A DNA stretch of 64,000 bases from Atopsyche davidsoni (GCA_022113835.1 JAILWY010000027.1:2854501-2918500); one strand, 5' to 3'; shown: positions 39,111-52,559, counted from the first letter of the stretch. Program-made: numbers and translations. Notes: generated by a model not told the origin, from the sequence alone.

Positions 39111-40081
39111 CCTCAGCTTCCAATCTTACAAAATATTATTTTTCCACACGAATATTTAAACACGTTGCATAGCAACAGCATATATAATATTTTAACACAT
39201 TTAAGTTTTATTAAAATTACTAGAAATGTAGCCCGTCATGAAATGACGTATTCGATGAACGATGCAACAGTGTTTGAACTGAATATTTGATTTCATTTTG
39301 TACATATATATTTTGAATAACCGGATATTAATTTCGAAAGCAAAGCCGTTCTAGGAAATATCACATGTCGTGTCACAAACAACGAATCACTTTCACTGCA
39401 CTGTTCTTTATTAGATGCAGTCTTTATCACGTTCAATTGTGCTATTCTTATTTAATTACGTTTGCTGTGCTTAGACAGTGTTATTTTTTTAGGAGGCATT
39501 TTAAGTTATTAATGATGTGATTAATAATTTCTAATGCAACTAAAAAATAAAACGGGTACTTGTGTCAAGCTGACGTAAACTGGAAATTTCTTAGGAGCAT
39601 CATATTTTTTTTTTTTTCAAAAATTCTAAATTTGAAATTCTCGCTGTGAACGACAGAATCATATAATTCGTACATAAAGCATATTTGATAATTTTATTTA
39701 ATTAGTTTATGATTGAAAATATTATCCTATCGTCTTGAAATTCGGCACATAACTGCGGAAAAACTTACTGAACTTACGTGCAAAAAATCAGCGTTGTACC
39801 TTTTAAGATATTCTATAGAGAACCAAAAAATGAAACATACACACACACACCCACACACAATGGATATTATTATAGTAGATATTGCTTTGAGAAATCCATG
39901 AACGCTTCCACCTAAGCCACAGGGAACAACCAGTATAAGGGAAAGTAAGTATAAATGTACACGAACTCAATTGTATATGCTTGCTTCAGCTCAAGCTTGC
40001 ATCGACAATTTTTCAGTGGATTTTTTTGCCGTTGCTAAAAATGAATTGCCACAAGTTAAAAGCGCAAATTTGTTATAATTT

Positions 40082-40118
40082 AAGAATACTTATCAAAATC
40101 ACTTTGATAAGTATTCTT
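40082..40118. repeat. Perfect 16-bp hairpin
   Basis: AAGAATACTTATCAAA at 40082-40097 is the exact complement of TTTGATAAGTATTCTT at 40103-40118, with a 5-base loop. The loop and stem are too short for a microRNA precursor. Perhaps the remains of a small palindromic element. Confidence 0.6.
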
Positions 40119-40330
40119 GGCACAAATAAAAACTATGAATTAAAGACGTCGTCAATAGCCGAGACGTGACACGCCGGGAGTAGTTTATTGCCAGGGCGTG
40201 GTGGAGGACTCGGGCGGTAATTATCAGCTGTTATTTTCAGAAAGTCGGGCGGAAGTCCAGGAATACTGGCGGCGGATTCACCAACTCAAATAAAAATGGC
40301 CGTCTTGAATTCAAGATGGAGCACGTCAGA

Positions 40331-41660
40331 ACCGAAATCCTTTTATATTATTAACACTTCGCTGACACAGAATAACAAGTTCCTCATGGATGTGTCATTT
40401 GATATTTTTTTATTGTGACATTGGTGCTCCCGAAAACGTAAATATTCGTTGGTGGTTTGGCAGAAGTGAAAACAAAAGAATGAGTCAGATTTTTTTTTAT
40501 TCTGTCTGCGGTCTAGTCTGAATATTTTAAAGTTTATCTACACGTTTCTATATTTGTTTTCAATTTGTCATCGGGTACACCTACTTACTTGTGTATTGTA
40601 CCTCGAGCTTTTTTCTATGTAAACACAGTCGATGTTTATAGATGAACAAAAAAATTTCATCGACACTTAAGTAATAATCGATTAAGCGGTATTTATCCGA
40701 AACATGCCACAATATAAAATATTATGTAGCATTGAGATATTTTTGTTGCAGCATTGTTCAGAAAGCGTCTTTTTAAGAATGTGCTGTCAGTCTTACTAGA
40801 CTGTAAACATCTGGTTAAAGACGAAAAGAAGTAGAATGAGCTCTACAATAATGTAAAAGCTCTGAGGGTTACAAGTTCATGAACTTTATTTATCTGTAGG
40901 TCTCCAAATCTCATAGTAGGCCTGACATCGGTCAGATATATCCATAAGAGCTCCAAACCTCTACTTGTTTTTCTTTTGTTAAATGTTAAATAAATTACAC
41001 CAGAAAATGCCAATAAAATAATAAATCGATTTTTATTTTGGAGTCTTAGAATAAGAAAGTCGGAGTTATTGAGTAATTATTTTAACATCATTGTATTATT
41101 GAGAGTATATCCAAAATAAAAATCTCTCTACACACGTAGGAAGATCATCGAAAAATATTGATTTTGTTTCAAGATACTTAAAAAGTAAGAAAACACTATT
41201 ACACATGAAACGATAAAAAAAACTTTTGTCTTTAGGTACATGATTTTGTTGTAAAAATTAAAAATATCCCAATTTATTTAAGTTATTCGTAAAGTTTACT
41301 TATGAAATAATAAATTACTTTTAAGAATATTTCATGAAATAAATTTTTTAAAAAGGTTTGTGATACACCCTACAACATTTGATAGTGGATTTTTTTTTAC
41401 AATTTTAAATATAATAGATAAGAGGTTGTACCCTAGAGTGAGGGGTGACGGAATACAAATATTTAAGGGAAGTTAGCCCCCCAACCCTGTACACAAAGAC
41501 CATAGACACAGCACGGTGCAACTAGACTTCCAATTTTTAACATAAATCTAACTTAATAGAGATACGCACCATGGAGACAATATAAAAGGCAGCAAAAATA
41601 TTTTGTAATTAATGAATCATTCATATTTATAAATTAAGATTTTAAAATCTATAAAGAGCC
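40331..41660. other. AT-rich intronic DNA, nothing recognised
   Basis: No coding region, no clear repeat family and no inverted-repeat element seen in this stretch. Confidence 0.4.
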
Positions 41661-41666
41661 TGTCAA

Positions 41667-42137
41667 TAAGCTTATTATATTTACTAATATGATAAGGCAT
41701 ATTTTTTCACATATTGAAAATGATTCAAAGAAACTCTCAGAAAAATATCATCGTGACTTGTGAAGGATTCAAACCTACATCTCCAAGCTTACATGGCCGG
41801 TGTACTGATCCTTGTATGGCTTCTTGGCTAAATTAATAGATCTTAAAACTAATATCCAGATGGGATTTAAATCGCTTCACTTGTTACTTTGGTTTAAAAG
41901 TCCAGTGCTTGCAAATCACTAAATATTGATTGGTTCGTGTGTAGATTATGATTGTTAAAAATTCTCGATTAACAGAGGGGACTCGTTAGTACAAGGGTCA
42001 GTACACCGGGCATGTAAGCTTGGAGATGTAGGTTCAAATCCTACACAAGTCACGACGATGATATTTTTCTGAGAGTCTCTTTGAATCATTTTCAATATGT
42101 GAAAAAATATGTGTAATCATATTAGTAAGTAATATAA
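41667..42137. mobile_element. Palindromic tRNA-derived element (family B), full two-armed copy
   Basis: Two inverted arms of about 140-150 bp (41667-41818 and 41985-42137), both ending in AAGCTT. Each arm carries a tRNA-like T-arm: B box at 42031-42041 (GGTTCAAATCC, stem GTAGG/CCTAC) and its mirror image near 41766. The arms end in the CTAATATGAT..GGCATA sequence, and a 165-bp spacer lies between. The layout is that of terminal inverted repeats that contain polymerase III promoter halves. No open frame. Confidence 0.65.
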
Positions 42138-42622
42138 GCTTGTAAAGGTAATTAAAACGCAATCAACAAAATAGACATACTTATCATATTTGCTAAAAAA
42201 TATGGAGTATTACAAATTAAAGCAGATCGTATGATTATCCATGAGAACTACACGCAAGGGAATATATAAAAAGTGTTAAGTACATCGGTATCAAGTTTCT
42301 ATCAATTAGAGAGGCGCAGTGGTCATAAACTCATTATAGCATTCTTGCATTGGCCCATGGCTGGAGAGGGGTGGCAGGGGTAAGGGATGATTGTACAAAT
42401 GGTTCACAATTCATTTATCAAGCATTATTAAGTGCAGAGAGTTACGGCGAGTGATGTAGATTAGTACGGGGCTTGACCAACACCCCCTGTGTACTGCCCA
42501 CCCCTACGCTGCATTCTAACCCCTTGAAGATGCTTGCACACGAAATATAATGTACGCTTCACTGAAAGATTATTTTATTAGGTGATATAATAACAAATAA
42601 TCTCAGAAGAAGAAAATAGGTT

Positions 42623-43180
42623 ATATAGGGTGTCCAAAAAGAGTATCGGGTGAATGAGAATAGTGACCGTTATTGCGATATGCTGCGAAAATTTTTGGGC
42701 CCAGATTTGTAAAAGTTCCAAGGTTTCAACTCAAAAACGTGGTTACAACACTTGCCATAAATCCAATCAATCAATTGAAGCTGTTAACGAATTATTCCAT
42801 AATAAGGTCATTTCGCGTAGAGGTAACATAAACTGGCCTCCCAGAAGCCCCGACCTTAGCCTTCTTGACTATTTTGTATGGGGATATCTTAAAAGTAGGG
42901 TTTATGAGAATAATCCGATGAGCCTAACGGAATTGAAACAAAACATCAGGTCAGAAATGGCAGCAACATCAAGGTGTTAAGCTTGTTATCAGCAATCTTC
43001 GTTACAGATTAGAAGAGTGCCAGCAGCGCGTAACGGTCACCATTTGGATAACATCATCTTTTAAAAATAATTTTCCATTATGTATTCTTATAATCAATAA
43101 TAATAAAAATACTTGATAACAAGTAGTTTTTGTTTTACTGAACTAACAAATACCCGATACTCTATTTGGACACACTATAT
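42623..43180 (+). pseudogene. Internally deleted mariner-type transposon
   Basis: Inverted ends TATATAGGGTGTCCAAAAAG and the complement of TATATAGTGTGTCCAAATAG, both followed by AGTATCGGGT, bounded by TA. The frame at 42654-42980 (+) encodes the C-terminal part of a mariner-family DD34D transposase: degenerate middle (NTCHKSNQSIEAVNELF), then the INWPPRSPDLSLLDYFVWG block with the third catalytic Asp region and LKSRVYENNPMSLTELKQNI. The N-terminal helix-turn-helix half and first catalytic Asp are missing and the QDGA-type motif is altered, so it is inactive. Confidence 0.75.
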
Positions 43181-43489
43181 AATATAAAACTTTTGCCCTA
43201 TAAAGAAAAGTAAAACATGTCAAGTTATTATATATTTTAAAAATTCACAAAAAAATTCGAATGAAATTTTATAATTTGTGACGTATAAAATATTTTGTTG
43301 AGAGCTTTATATAATAAATTAATCTATTATGTTTCTGCTTGTATATAACGCGAGTCACCTCTATAACTTCTACAAAAACCTAGTGATCAAAGTTTCATAA
43401 ACTAGAGCAACATTTTGCCTAGATTTAAATTTAATTTATCATTGCGAAAAATTGGGTGAACAGGTTGTTCCCCAAAGTGTTAGGCTTAA

Positions 43490-44175
43490 CCCTTTCCCTG
43501 CATGACCCTCCGCGGCCCATAATGCGGCAGGATAAGTCGTCTCTGACCGCCGCCCCTCGGGGACGTGTTTTGTTTAAAAGCGGGGGTGACCTCAGCGGGT
43601 TACTTCCAGTGGGGAGATGCAGCCTGCAATGCATAGCATGCTTTTTATGCCAGCACATATTTTTTAATGCACTAACAATGGATTCAGCGATTAAATATTT
43701 TAAATCAATAATTTTCTAGCTGTAAAATAAATACAATGAGACTCTTACACACTAAAGGCAGGGCGGGTACTAGTACCCGTTTCGCAAACTGCTGTCTAAA
43801 CGCGGGGCGCGTATTAATACATTTTTTAATGTGTTTACTCTAAAAGCGGCAGAAGGTAATTTTACTCTTTAGGTTTTCAGCTCGTAATGTTTGTTTAGAC
43901 TCGTCAACGTTACTTCTACCAATACTGTCCAGTGATTCTGAACAAAGTGACAATGAAGAAGTGGAGTGGTCAGAGAATGATAATCCTCCAATTATTTAAC
44001 AATTTTTAGTACAAAGTGTGTATGAAGTGGCTCAACTTTTTATAGGAAACGATTTATTTGACTACATGCAAATCAAAGAGTGTATAGACTAGATTTCACA
44101 CGTGCAATTTTACGCGAATTTTGTTCGCTTCGCACATCAGTTCAGTCAATTTGGTTACCCGCTTAAAGTGTGTTA
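43490..44175 (+). pseudogene. Decayed piggyBac-like element
   Basis: TTAA (43486-43489) followed by CCCTTTCCCTGC is a piggyBac-type end at its target site. At about 43910-44095 the plus strand reads LPILSSDSEQSDNEEVEWS, ENDNPPII, stop, QFLVQSVYEVAQLF and GNDLFDYMQ: the acidic leader and start of a DDE_Tnp_1_7 transposase, cut by stops. The catalytic part is absent and the right end was not found. Other frames here (43431-43719) look accidental. Confidence 0.55.
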
Positions 44176-46540
44176 ACAACCTTTAGGCATTTTCCCTTCT
44201 TTAAGGCAAAATAACTCTCATGGTCAGATTTATATATATATATATATACGGGTGTCTAGTATTACAAAACAAGAGTGAGAACTGCACCAAAAACCTACTT
44301 AAAATTCAATAAGCCATATTATACAGCCCTTACTATCCGGAAGTGGCGATTACAAGCGGGGAAAATGTGCAAAGTTGTGGAACAGCACCTCCCTGCCCCC
44401 GAGGCCTCTACTCACCCCCTCTAAGGGGGGGATGATGGTCAGCAGGATAATGTGGCGAGAGGACGATAGCCCGAAGCACTCTTCGGTCATACATTATTGT
44501 TTCCGACCTCGATTCTGGATCCTACAAAGGGTTGAAATCGAGGATTTACAAGCCGAGCTGACTGCACTTTTGGACGATTTAAAAAATGCAATGCCCGAAA
44601 AAATTATATTTAAATATTAATATACCAATTCTGGATATTATATGTTACTAATATATATTTTGTCATATTATGATTAATAATATATTGGCTATTGCAGATA
44701 ACTGTAAATTTCAGTTGCTTGCATATTTACCTGTTTTCTTCATACCAGCCACCTGCTGTGACAGAATATTATGATTTGAGGTTTCTAGTTATGAGACTAG
44801 GATTAAAAGTACGTTTTAGTGTATTTATAATATTTTAAATAAAATAAAAAAATTGTAGTAACTCTTGTCAGTGACCACGAGGCGACTCTGACAGGAGTGA
44901 CCGCTCTAGTCTTTTGAAGTAATGCTGGTCAGAGGGAAAGTGTCCGGAGGCGGTGCGTGCGGAGGGGGGCCAGAATTAGCAGCAAAGGTGGCCAAAGCTG
45001 CTTGTACAGCAAGATTCATGCTTATTTAATGTACCGGGATAACTGCTTGATTCACAGCGCGCCCTCAGAGGGTTACGCGGACTCGATGCCGTGTTTTTAG
45101 GTTATGAATCGTAATCTTATTCCAGAGGGTACAGGCTTATTAAAGATCCGTAAATCAACCGGAAACGTCTTATCTTGCACAATTAAAGTCAAAACGGTAA
45201 TAACCGTGTGATATACGGAAATTATAGAAACAAATATGAATTATTCTCATTACTAAATAGAAAATAAATTTAAAGGTAAAAAAAATAAAAAAACACTTGT
45301 TGTGCAGTGTCCAGTTTATTAGTCCTACAAAACATGATTATTTTTTAATTTTTTGAGTTTGAATCCAGATGAAGCAACAAGTTTTTCAGTTATATCAAAA
45401 CTATAGATAGTCTTCAGGAAAAAGCCGTAACGAAAAAAAAACATTACAAAAGTTTTCTTTAATTTTTACAGTAGTGATTTTCGCCAAGTGTATCTTTTTT
45501 AAAATTGTTTATAAAAATATATATTTAATGTGCCCATAAAATAAAAGGTATCAAAAAGGTTGTAATTAAATAATACATTATATATTTTAATAATAATGTT
45601 TTTATATAAAGATATTTATAAGATACAGTAACAAAAAAGTTGTTTTTCTGTTTTTTATAACAATTTTGCTTTATACCCTTAAAAACTAATATTTCTTAGA
45701 AAACCACGCCAGATTCGGCGCGTGTTGAGTTTATTTAAAGTCCAAAATAATAAAATTAATTCAAATACCCGATATTACCAAGTTTATAAATCTTATCGCT
45801 CTATTATTTGGCTTTCTAGCTCAATAGGTCCGGAGGAATATTTCCACATTTTCTCTTTAAATTCATTTTCAATAAACCCCCGCTTTAAAATATCGCACAA
45901 AAGACTTCCCTCGGCTTTTAATGTAAGGAATTGCCTTCGGTAAGACCTCTCGGCCGGGGTGGTCGGGGTGGTTATCGAACCCCTAATGGAATTAAAGGCG
46001 CTGCCCGCAGTGCCCATTACTTACTTGTTCAATGCAACTCGATTAGTAGCGACCATACATCCCCACTCTATTGAATAGTTTCAAAACCCTTCAGGTACGT
46101 ATTCCGATTCAATAAAAAATAAACACGCAACAACCCCATGAGACGCAAAGTCAAAATATCCTGAAACTTCAGTCGCAACACATGGACCGAAAAAGCGGGC
46201 AATAAGCGAACGCGCGTTCATTTCAGATGGGTTAATATTCTGATCCGTTAACCCCCGCCCCTCGGCATAAATCAATAAGCGAGAGTTTCACTTTATTTAC
46301 TCGCACTTGTAAGGTAATAAGCATAATTCCCGGGCGCTGGAGTGTCAAGAGCTCCCGCTGGCTTTATGACGTCGTGAAATAAATGCAGTCAGTTTGTCAC
46401 GGGACTCCCCGAAAACATACACAGAGGACTTCCGCTCTCCTCGCGGGCATATTTTATGACACAAGACGCTAAAAATTCACCGTTCGAAATTTACCGTCCA
46501 GCTCCCCAAAAGCGTCCTTTTTCAGCTTGATTTTTTCATA

Positions 46541-47215
46541 CTACCATAAGTAACACCCAAAATAAGAGGATGCTAACCTTACTGCCTTTTTCATATAAAA
46601 AAAAAAATTGAGCTTCCGAATCTTATTTTTATATTTTAACAACGTTACGTGCTTTAAAAAGTACATACATTCATTTAAGCCTCATACGGAAATTCAATAT
46701 TTTTGACAGAGAGTACTTGGTGGAATTCCATTTTAATATCTTTGAGTAAAATGATTTTTTCAGTACTACCATAAGTAACACCCAAAATAAGAGGATGCTA
46801 AACTTGCATTGACAATTTCATATAAAAATAAAAATGAGCTTCTGAATATTATTTTTATATTTTAACAACGTTACGTGCTTTAAAACGTACATACATTCAT
46901 TTAAGCCTCACACGGAAATTCAATATTTTTGACAAAGAGTACTTGGTGGAATTCCATTTTAATATTTTTGAGTAAAATGATTTTTTCAGTAGTGCCGTAA
47001 GTAACACCCAAAATAAGAGGATCTAAACTTGCATTGACAATTTCATATAAAAATAAAAATGAGCTTCCGAATATTATTTTTATATTTTAACAACGTTACG
47101 TGCTTTAAAACGTTCATACATTCATTTAAGCATCATACGGAAATTCAATATTTTTGACAGAGAGTACTTGGTGGAATTCCATTTTAATATTTTTGAGTAA
47201 AACACTTGAGTGATT
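46541..47215 (+). repeat. Tandem array, three units of about 225 bp (family A internal unit)
   Basis: Equivalent points of the units fall at 46541, 46766 and 46992 (CTACCATAAGTAACACCC and variants). Each unit runs through TTTTAACAACGTTACGTGC to GAGTACTTGGTGGAATTCC. The third runs straight into the foldback segment at 47205, so array and foldback form one composite element. Confidence 0.8.
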
Positions 47216-47290
47216 TTCCACATGTATGTTTTTATTTGTGACCGGTTTCGCCAACCTTTCACGTTGGCATTATCAAACAGAGTTGACTCT
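47205..47290 (+). repeat. Foldback element half (family A)
   Basis: ACTTGAGTGATTTTCCACAT, then GTGACCGGTTTCGCCAACC, TTTCACGTTGGC and ATTATCAAACAGAG. The GCCAAC/GTTGGC pair is a small internal palindrome. The same segment appears at 52560, 61030 and 62190 and, more diverged, at 3915, 22720 and 28170. Confidence 0.65.
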
Positions 47291-49229
47291 TGACTCATAC
47301 ATCAATTGTATCGTATCGAAGAAAATAAATAAATAATTGTAACATGCTGAACATCACATTTTTTAATGAATTGTATTCCGTTGATTTGGGACGGTGAGAG
47401 GTTGACATCCGTATTTTAAAACGGGGCGAATAAAAAGAGCATGGAAATTTCACCCCCAGTTGAACGCGAAATATGTTCAAGTCGTAAATATTGTTTTTTT
47501 CATACGAGCGGCGCAGTTTTCAATATATAACATTTTTGATAAGTGTCTCTCCGCCGCTGGATGACGGTCTTCCTGTCGATACCCGCTGATGGTGGTAATA
47601 AGATTTTACGAGAAAATCATGGAAATTCTATGGCTTTACGCTCCCCCGAGTCACGCATCATTTTACGCCCCCCTTTCTTTTAAAAGTTTCGGGAAAACAA
47701 TAAGTTTTTTCCTGATTTTTTTGTTTTTTTAAATTCCAATTGTTTTTTGTTCGTAAATATTCGGCTCTCTAAAATTATTAAAATCTACCGAATTTTATTA
47801 ATAAATCCGCGAAGAGGGATTAGAATCACAATATAGTGCCGTTGAAAAGTTAAAAAAATTCTAGTCGTTTCACTCGTCACTTGCTGCTGAGTTGACGAGT
47901 ACTACTTGGGCTGCTTATTTTGATGTTATTCAATGCGTTTATTTTTTTTTGCTTATGTTTATATAAAACAACCGCAGTGTGAGTTTTATGCGACTTCTCA
48001 CAAAATGCGAGACATCTACTGAAATCTTACACACAGCGGACACCATCGCTTGGTTTGATCCCATGATTGGATGTTACTTTTGAGGTGTTGTCATGGCGTC
48101 GAGGAGTTAAAGTTGTATAGTGGTGATAATAAATTATAAAACAAAGTATTCCTTGTGGCGGAGGCTCTTGTGCCTAAAAGCCGTAGAACTCCTAATCACC
48201 CGACCGCCGTGACAATCGTTTATACACTCGACCGAGCATACAAAAGTCTCGAATTCTGTAAATATTTATGTCAGAGCGCCGTAAATTCTTGAATCGTGAA
48301 AATGAAACGATAAAGGGAAAAAGTTAAGTTAAGGCGTCCCCTTTAAAAATCCGAACAGCCATAAAACCTCCCTCCTCGCAGACAGGCTCGGGGCGCGATT
48401 TTTTCCAAGGGAGGTTCCTTTTCCTCCCTTGTAATAAATGAGCTGGCAAGAAAAATGCGCCCCCCTCCCTTAAATACCTCCAGCCCTCTTCTCTCGATTA
48501 TTGTGAATTGGAATATATATTTTTGTTATGTCATATCGATATTGGGCCTCCCGCAGAGAGCGAAACTTGGAATTTATACTTTATCAATGCGTACATTTTA
48601 CATTAAACGATTTCCTGCTGTGCTCGGTGGGAAGGTATTTTAAGAATTGGACGAGAATTCTGCCCGCTCAGTTATTTATTGTCTATTTAATAACAACCTC
48701 AGTAGGATTATTTAGCTTTAATAAAAATAGCCGTGCTTTAAAGAAAAAAACACAAGTCACTAGTATATTTAATATTTTTAATGAAAGTATTGAAATCGTA
48801 CTGTGCATTACCGAAAAATTATTTTTCCTCAAAAATGAGAAACTAGAGTTGATTAATTATATCGCTCCTTGTCGATTTTTTTTATAAAATACAAAGTATA
48901 TAATGCTGTATATGCCGTCTGTAGTTTTTTGCACCTTATAATATTTTTTTTATCCAACATAATTTTAATGACAAGTCATCGGTAAGCAAACGTCCTATCT
49001 CTCAATATATAAGAAGGAATAAGTATCATTACACAAAGGGGCCCATTCCCAGAATCTACACCCATTCATATATTCATGATTTATTTTTTTATAAGCCCGT
49101 GGCAGGTTTAAAACATTGAAAACGACCACAAAAGACTACCAAGAAGCCTAAAAAATAATAAAAAAAACGATCCAATGGCTGGTTATGTATTCATGGTAAA
49201 AAAACGTGATTTTTTTGGACTACCGGTTG

Positions 49230-49400
49230 TGACGTCAGAGCTCCAGCATCAGGTGAGGACCTGACAGAACAATTAAAGGCAGATTACGACCTGCTGCTTA
49301 TTGAGGCTTAAGGAGTATCATTACTCATTTCCTCCACGGGCCCGGCGGATGGATTGATTGATTGATTTCGGAATTTACCTTTAAAATTAAAATGGAATAA
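49230..49400. promoter_or_regulatory. Single-copy block with Hth-like and repeated Exd/Hox-like sites, candidate enhancer
   Basis: TGACAG at 49262-49267 is followed 93 bp later by TGATTGATTGAT (49355-49366), two overlapping Exd/Hox-type half-site pairs. AACAATTAAAGG between them is a homeodomain-type core. The block is not repeated in the window and is GC-richer than its flanks. Confidence 0.35.
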
Positions 49401-52400
49401 TTTTTTATTTAAGCTTAACAATGGATCGGCCAGTAGTTGTATGGTTTTATAATAAGCTATTTATATAAAGGCTTAGAAAATATTAAACCGGAATGGGTGG
49501 ATTTAATATGTTCGGTGAAGATGTTAGTTTTTATTAAAAAGTTTAATTAAGAAGTTGTTTTGATTGAATAAAATAAACGTGTATTTTGGAAATTAAATTT
49601 CTCAAGAATAATGTAAAAATCTGTTATAAATTTGATTTGAACGATTTCTAAAGAAAAATACAGATTTTTAATAAATTCTAAAACTAATAATACGAGTATA
49701 TATTTAATAATTTGGTTCTGTCTCGTTTATTCTAAAATGTTTTATGAAACACTGTATTTTATTGTATACTTTATTGTATAAAGGAAATAAGTCATAAACG
49801 AATGTAAAACGGAATCAATGATTTATGCTAGTTTTACTAAAAAACTTGTGTTTTTTTAAAAACAGAGGTATTGGTGGTTTAAATGTATTTTTAATATATA
49901 TTAAAAAAATAATAAATTAAAAATAAATGGTATGTCTAGTATATAAATAGTTCGATGAACTACGAAAGTCACGACATTCTGCGGGCAGGTATATCTCTGT
50001 TTTCCTGCTGATACCACCGTCGACATTTTATTTCCGAAGCTCTTCCGGTGCGCTGTTTCCTGTCGATCGCGTGACGTCACCGTGACGCCTGAGAACCTCC
50101 CTACCTGGGCTCCAAAAGCACTCGGGGATGATTGAAGGCTACATTTCACATTTCTACTGCGCTCGTCTCAACGGTTATATTTGAATACATTCAGACCCGT
50201 GATTATAAAAAAAAAAAAAAAAAAACGGAACCCCCAAACCTTGCGTTGGAATATACTGAAAATAGATAAAAAATATTTCATTTTGTATGAATTAATTTAT
50301 GCATCTAAATATGATTTTTTTAAAAGGATTATTATAAAATAATATTGCTTGAATCTATTATAATTTCTACATTATCAAAACATTTAACAAAAATGTCATA
50401 GGCTTATTAACAAGCAGTAATAACTCCGCGGGGACGCAACTTTAAAGAAAGTGCAGTTTTATACAGGGGGGGATCCAAACCGGCGGAATTATAAAACCTC
50501 GGCTTTGCGATTTATAAAGGTTATTACTGTATAAATACGCCGGGCCTGGGGCCTATTTAGCACTGGCTTTAAAAAAAGTACGCGCAATTAAATTTGGTTT
50601 ACAGTTGGCAGAGTTTCACCCCACGCTGTAGATAAGAAAGTAACAGAGACAAATAATGTGAGTTCGTATTTGAAATGCTGTTTCAAATGAGAGCGATTTT
50701 TTTTAGTTTAGAGTAATTTAATTTAATAAAAAAAAACTAAGAGTTTATACGATTGGTATGAAACCAACAACTGAAAACTTAGTTTTAATGAATATTTTAT
50801 ATTTGATACGTACATTATAACGAGTCTATTTTTTCAAGGTTCTAACCATATTCAAGATTTTTCTGTAAAATATTTTTGAAGCTTAAAGCCAACAAGTTTG
50901 TTGTTCTGTATTTTTGAAGTTTTCAAATACATATTTAAGTTAAATTCAAACACAATTTACTTTGATACATATATTTTTACCAATTTCCTTGATAAATTAT
51001 ATTGAATATTATATATTTATAAGAATCATATATCACAATGTAAGCAAAACCCCTTACATCTTACAAGATATATATATATAGTATATTTGTCTACTTCTTA
51101 ATGAGTTTGAGTTTTCTATTGTTCGTTTGCGTATGATTTAGTTTTACAGAAAATGTAATTTTTTCACGCAGATAAATAATTTTCGCATAATATATTATCA
51201 AACAAAAACATAAAAGTCACCAAAACTTTCCGCTCCAGCACAGAAAATTGAAAAAACTCCCAGAATTAAAATACGAATTAGTTTTTCAATCTACCAAATA
51301 AGGCCGTTTAATCCGCGGATTTGAAAACAAAAATCCGGAGTAAATAATTCCCCCCTCATCCGGCTTTTTCTCGGTTCGCCTGCCTCGGGACCGGAAGTGA
51401 AATATGGACAACGGAAATCTCGCGAATATTTATAAAACGAACAGTTAGTTTCAGGAACCCACCCCTAGATTATTCCATTTATTCGTCATGGTCATTCCGT
51501 TGGGGATGAATTTTTATAAAATTCAACAAAAACTTCAAAAAAAGCTATGATTTTAAAAATTTATTTTAAAAATAAATAATATACATTACAATGGCTTAAA
51601 TTTTTAAAGTAATGTTTTTAAAACAGCGCAAAGATTTTTGTGTTGGATTATATAATTTTTTTAAACAAATTACTTTCTTGATCAAAAACTTGCGTTGGTA
51701 TTGATTTGAAGCAAGATTTTATAGTTAAAAAAACACGTTTAATAATTTTGGTATACCATTAATATTTAACATTTAGTACGGTGGGGTAAAGGAGCGGCAG
51801 AAGTTCAAGAAGTAGAATTATACGCTCCATGAAATTAAAAATATGTCCTAGGGGTAATTAGCCCCGGTGTCCCCCTCACCTAAGAAAGTGGCCGCTTTTT
51901 ATATCAACTGTTTACATCGCATCAGAATGAACTTTAAAATTTGGTATATGCAAGCAGGGGACAGCGGGGTGGGGGAGAACTATTTTATGACTCTGTTTAT
52001 GGGGGCGAAACTTCACTGAAAATACTGAGGTATAAAATAAAACAAAAAAACGACAAGAGAAAAACCCTTCTCTAGAAAAGACACCTCTAAAAAATATGCA
52101 CTCACTCACAGATATATAAAAAAAGATTTTGTAGTGGTACGCTGAAACCTTTATCGAAACAAAAATGTTAAATTGAAAATAAAAATGAGACTACTGAAAC
52201 TTCCAGATTTCATAATTGATACTGTAGTGTAAAATTTTCCATTATAACACACAAAGAATATCCAAAATGTAACATCCGCCTTGCTTTTAAACAGTTCACG
52301 AAAAGCTACTTTATTTATTATTTAGGCATGATCTAAAAAACACAGTACAAAAGAATGGTTTTATTTTGTGTTCTAGCGACACAGAAGTGCTTCTAAGTCA

Positions 52401-52559
52401 TAAATTATGAATATTGTAAGCTACCGGATCCCGAGATGACTCATGTCTAACGTCATGGCGGCGTCTTCCGAGCTCGCCAACCGGGCCGACGAGATAAACA
52501 GCTCATGGCGCGGTGCGAGTCTTAAATTTAAACATATTATAAATAAGTAAAATACTTGA

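Noticed and set aside
40082..40118. Perfect hairpin as a possible microRNA precursor
   Set aside because: Sixteen pairs and a five-base loop are too small for an animal pre-miRNA.
44375..44620. 81-residue plus-strand frame with a helical LQAELTALLDDLKN segment
   Set aside because: No family match and it follows decayed transposon sequence; too little to call a gene.
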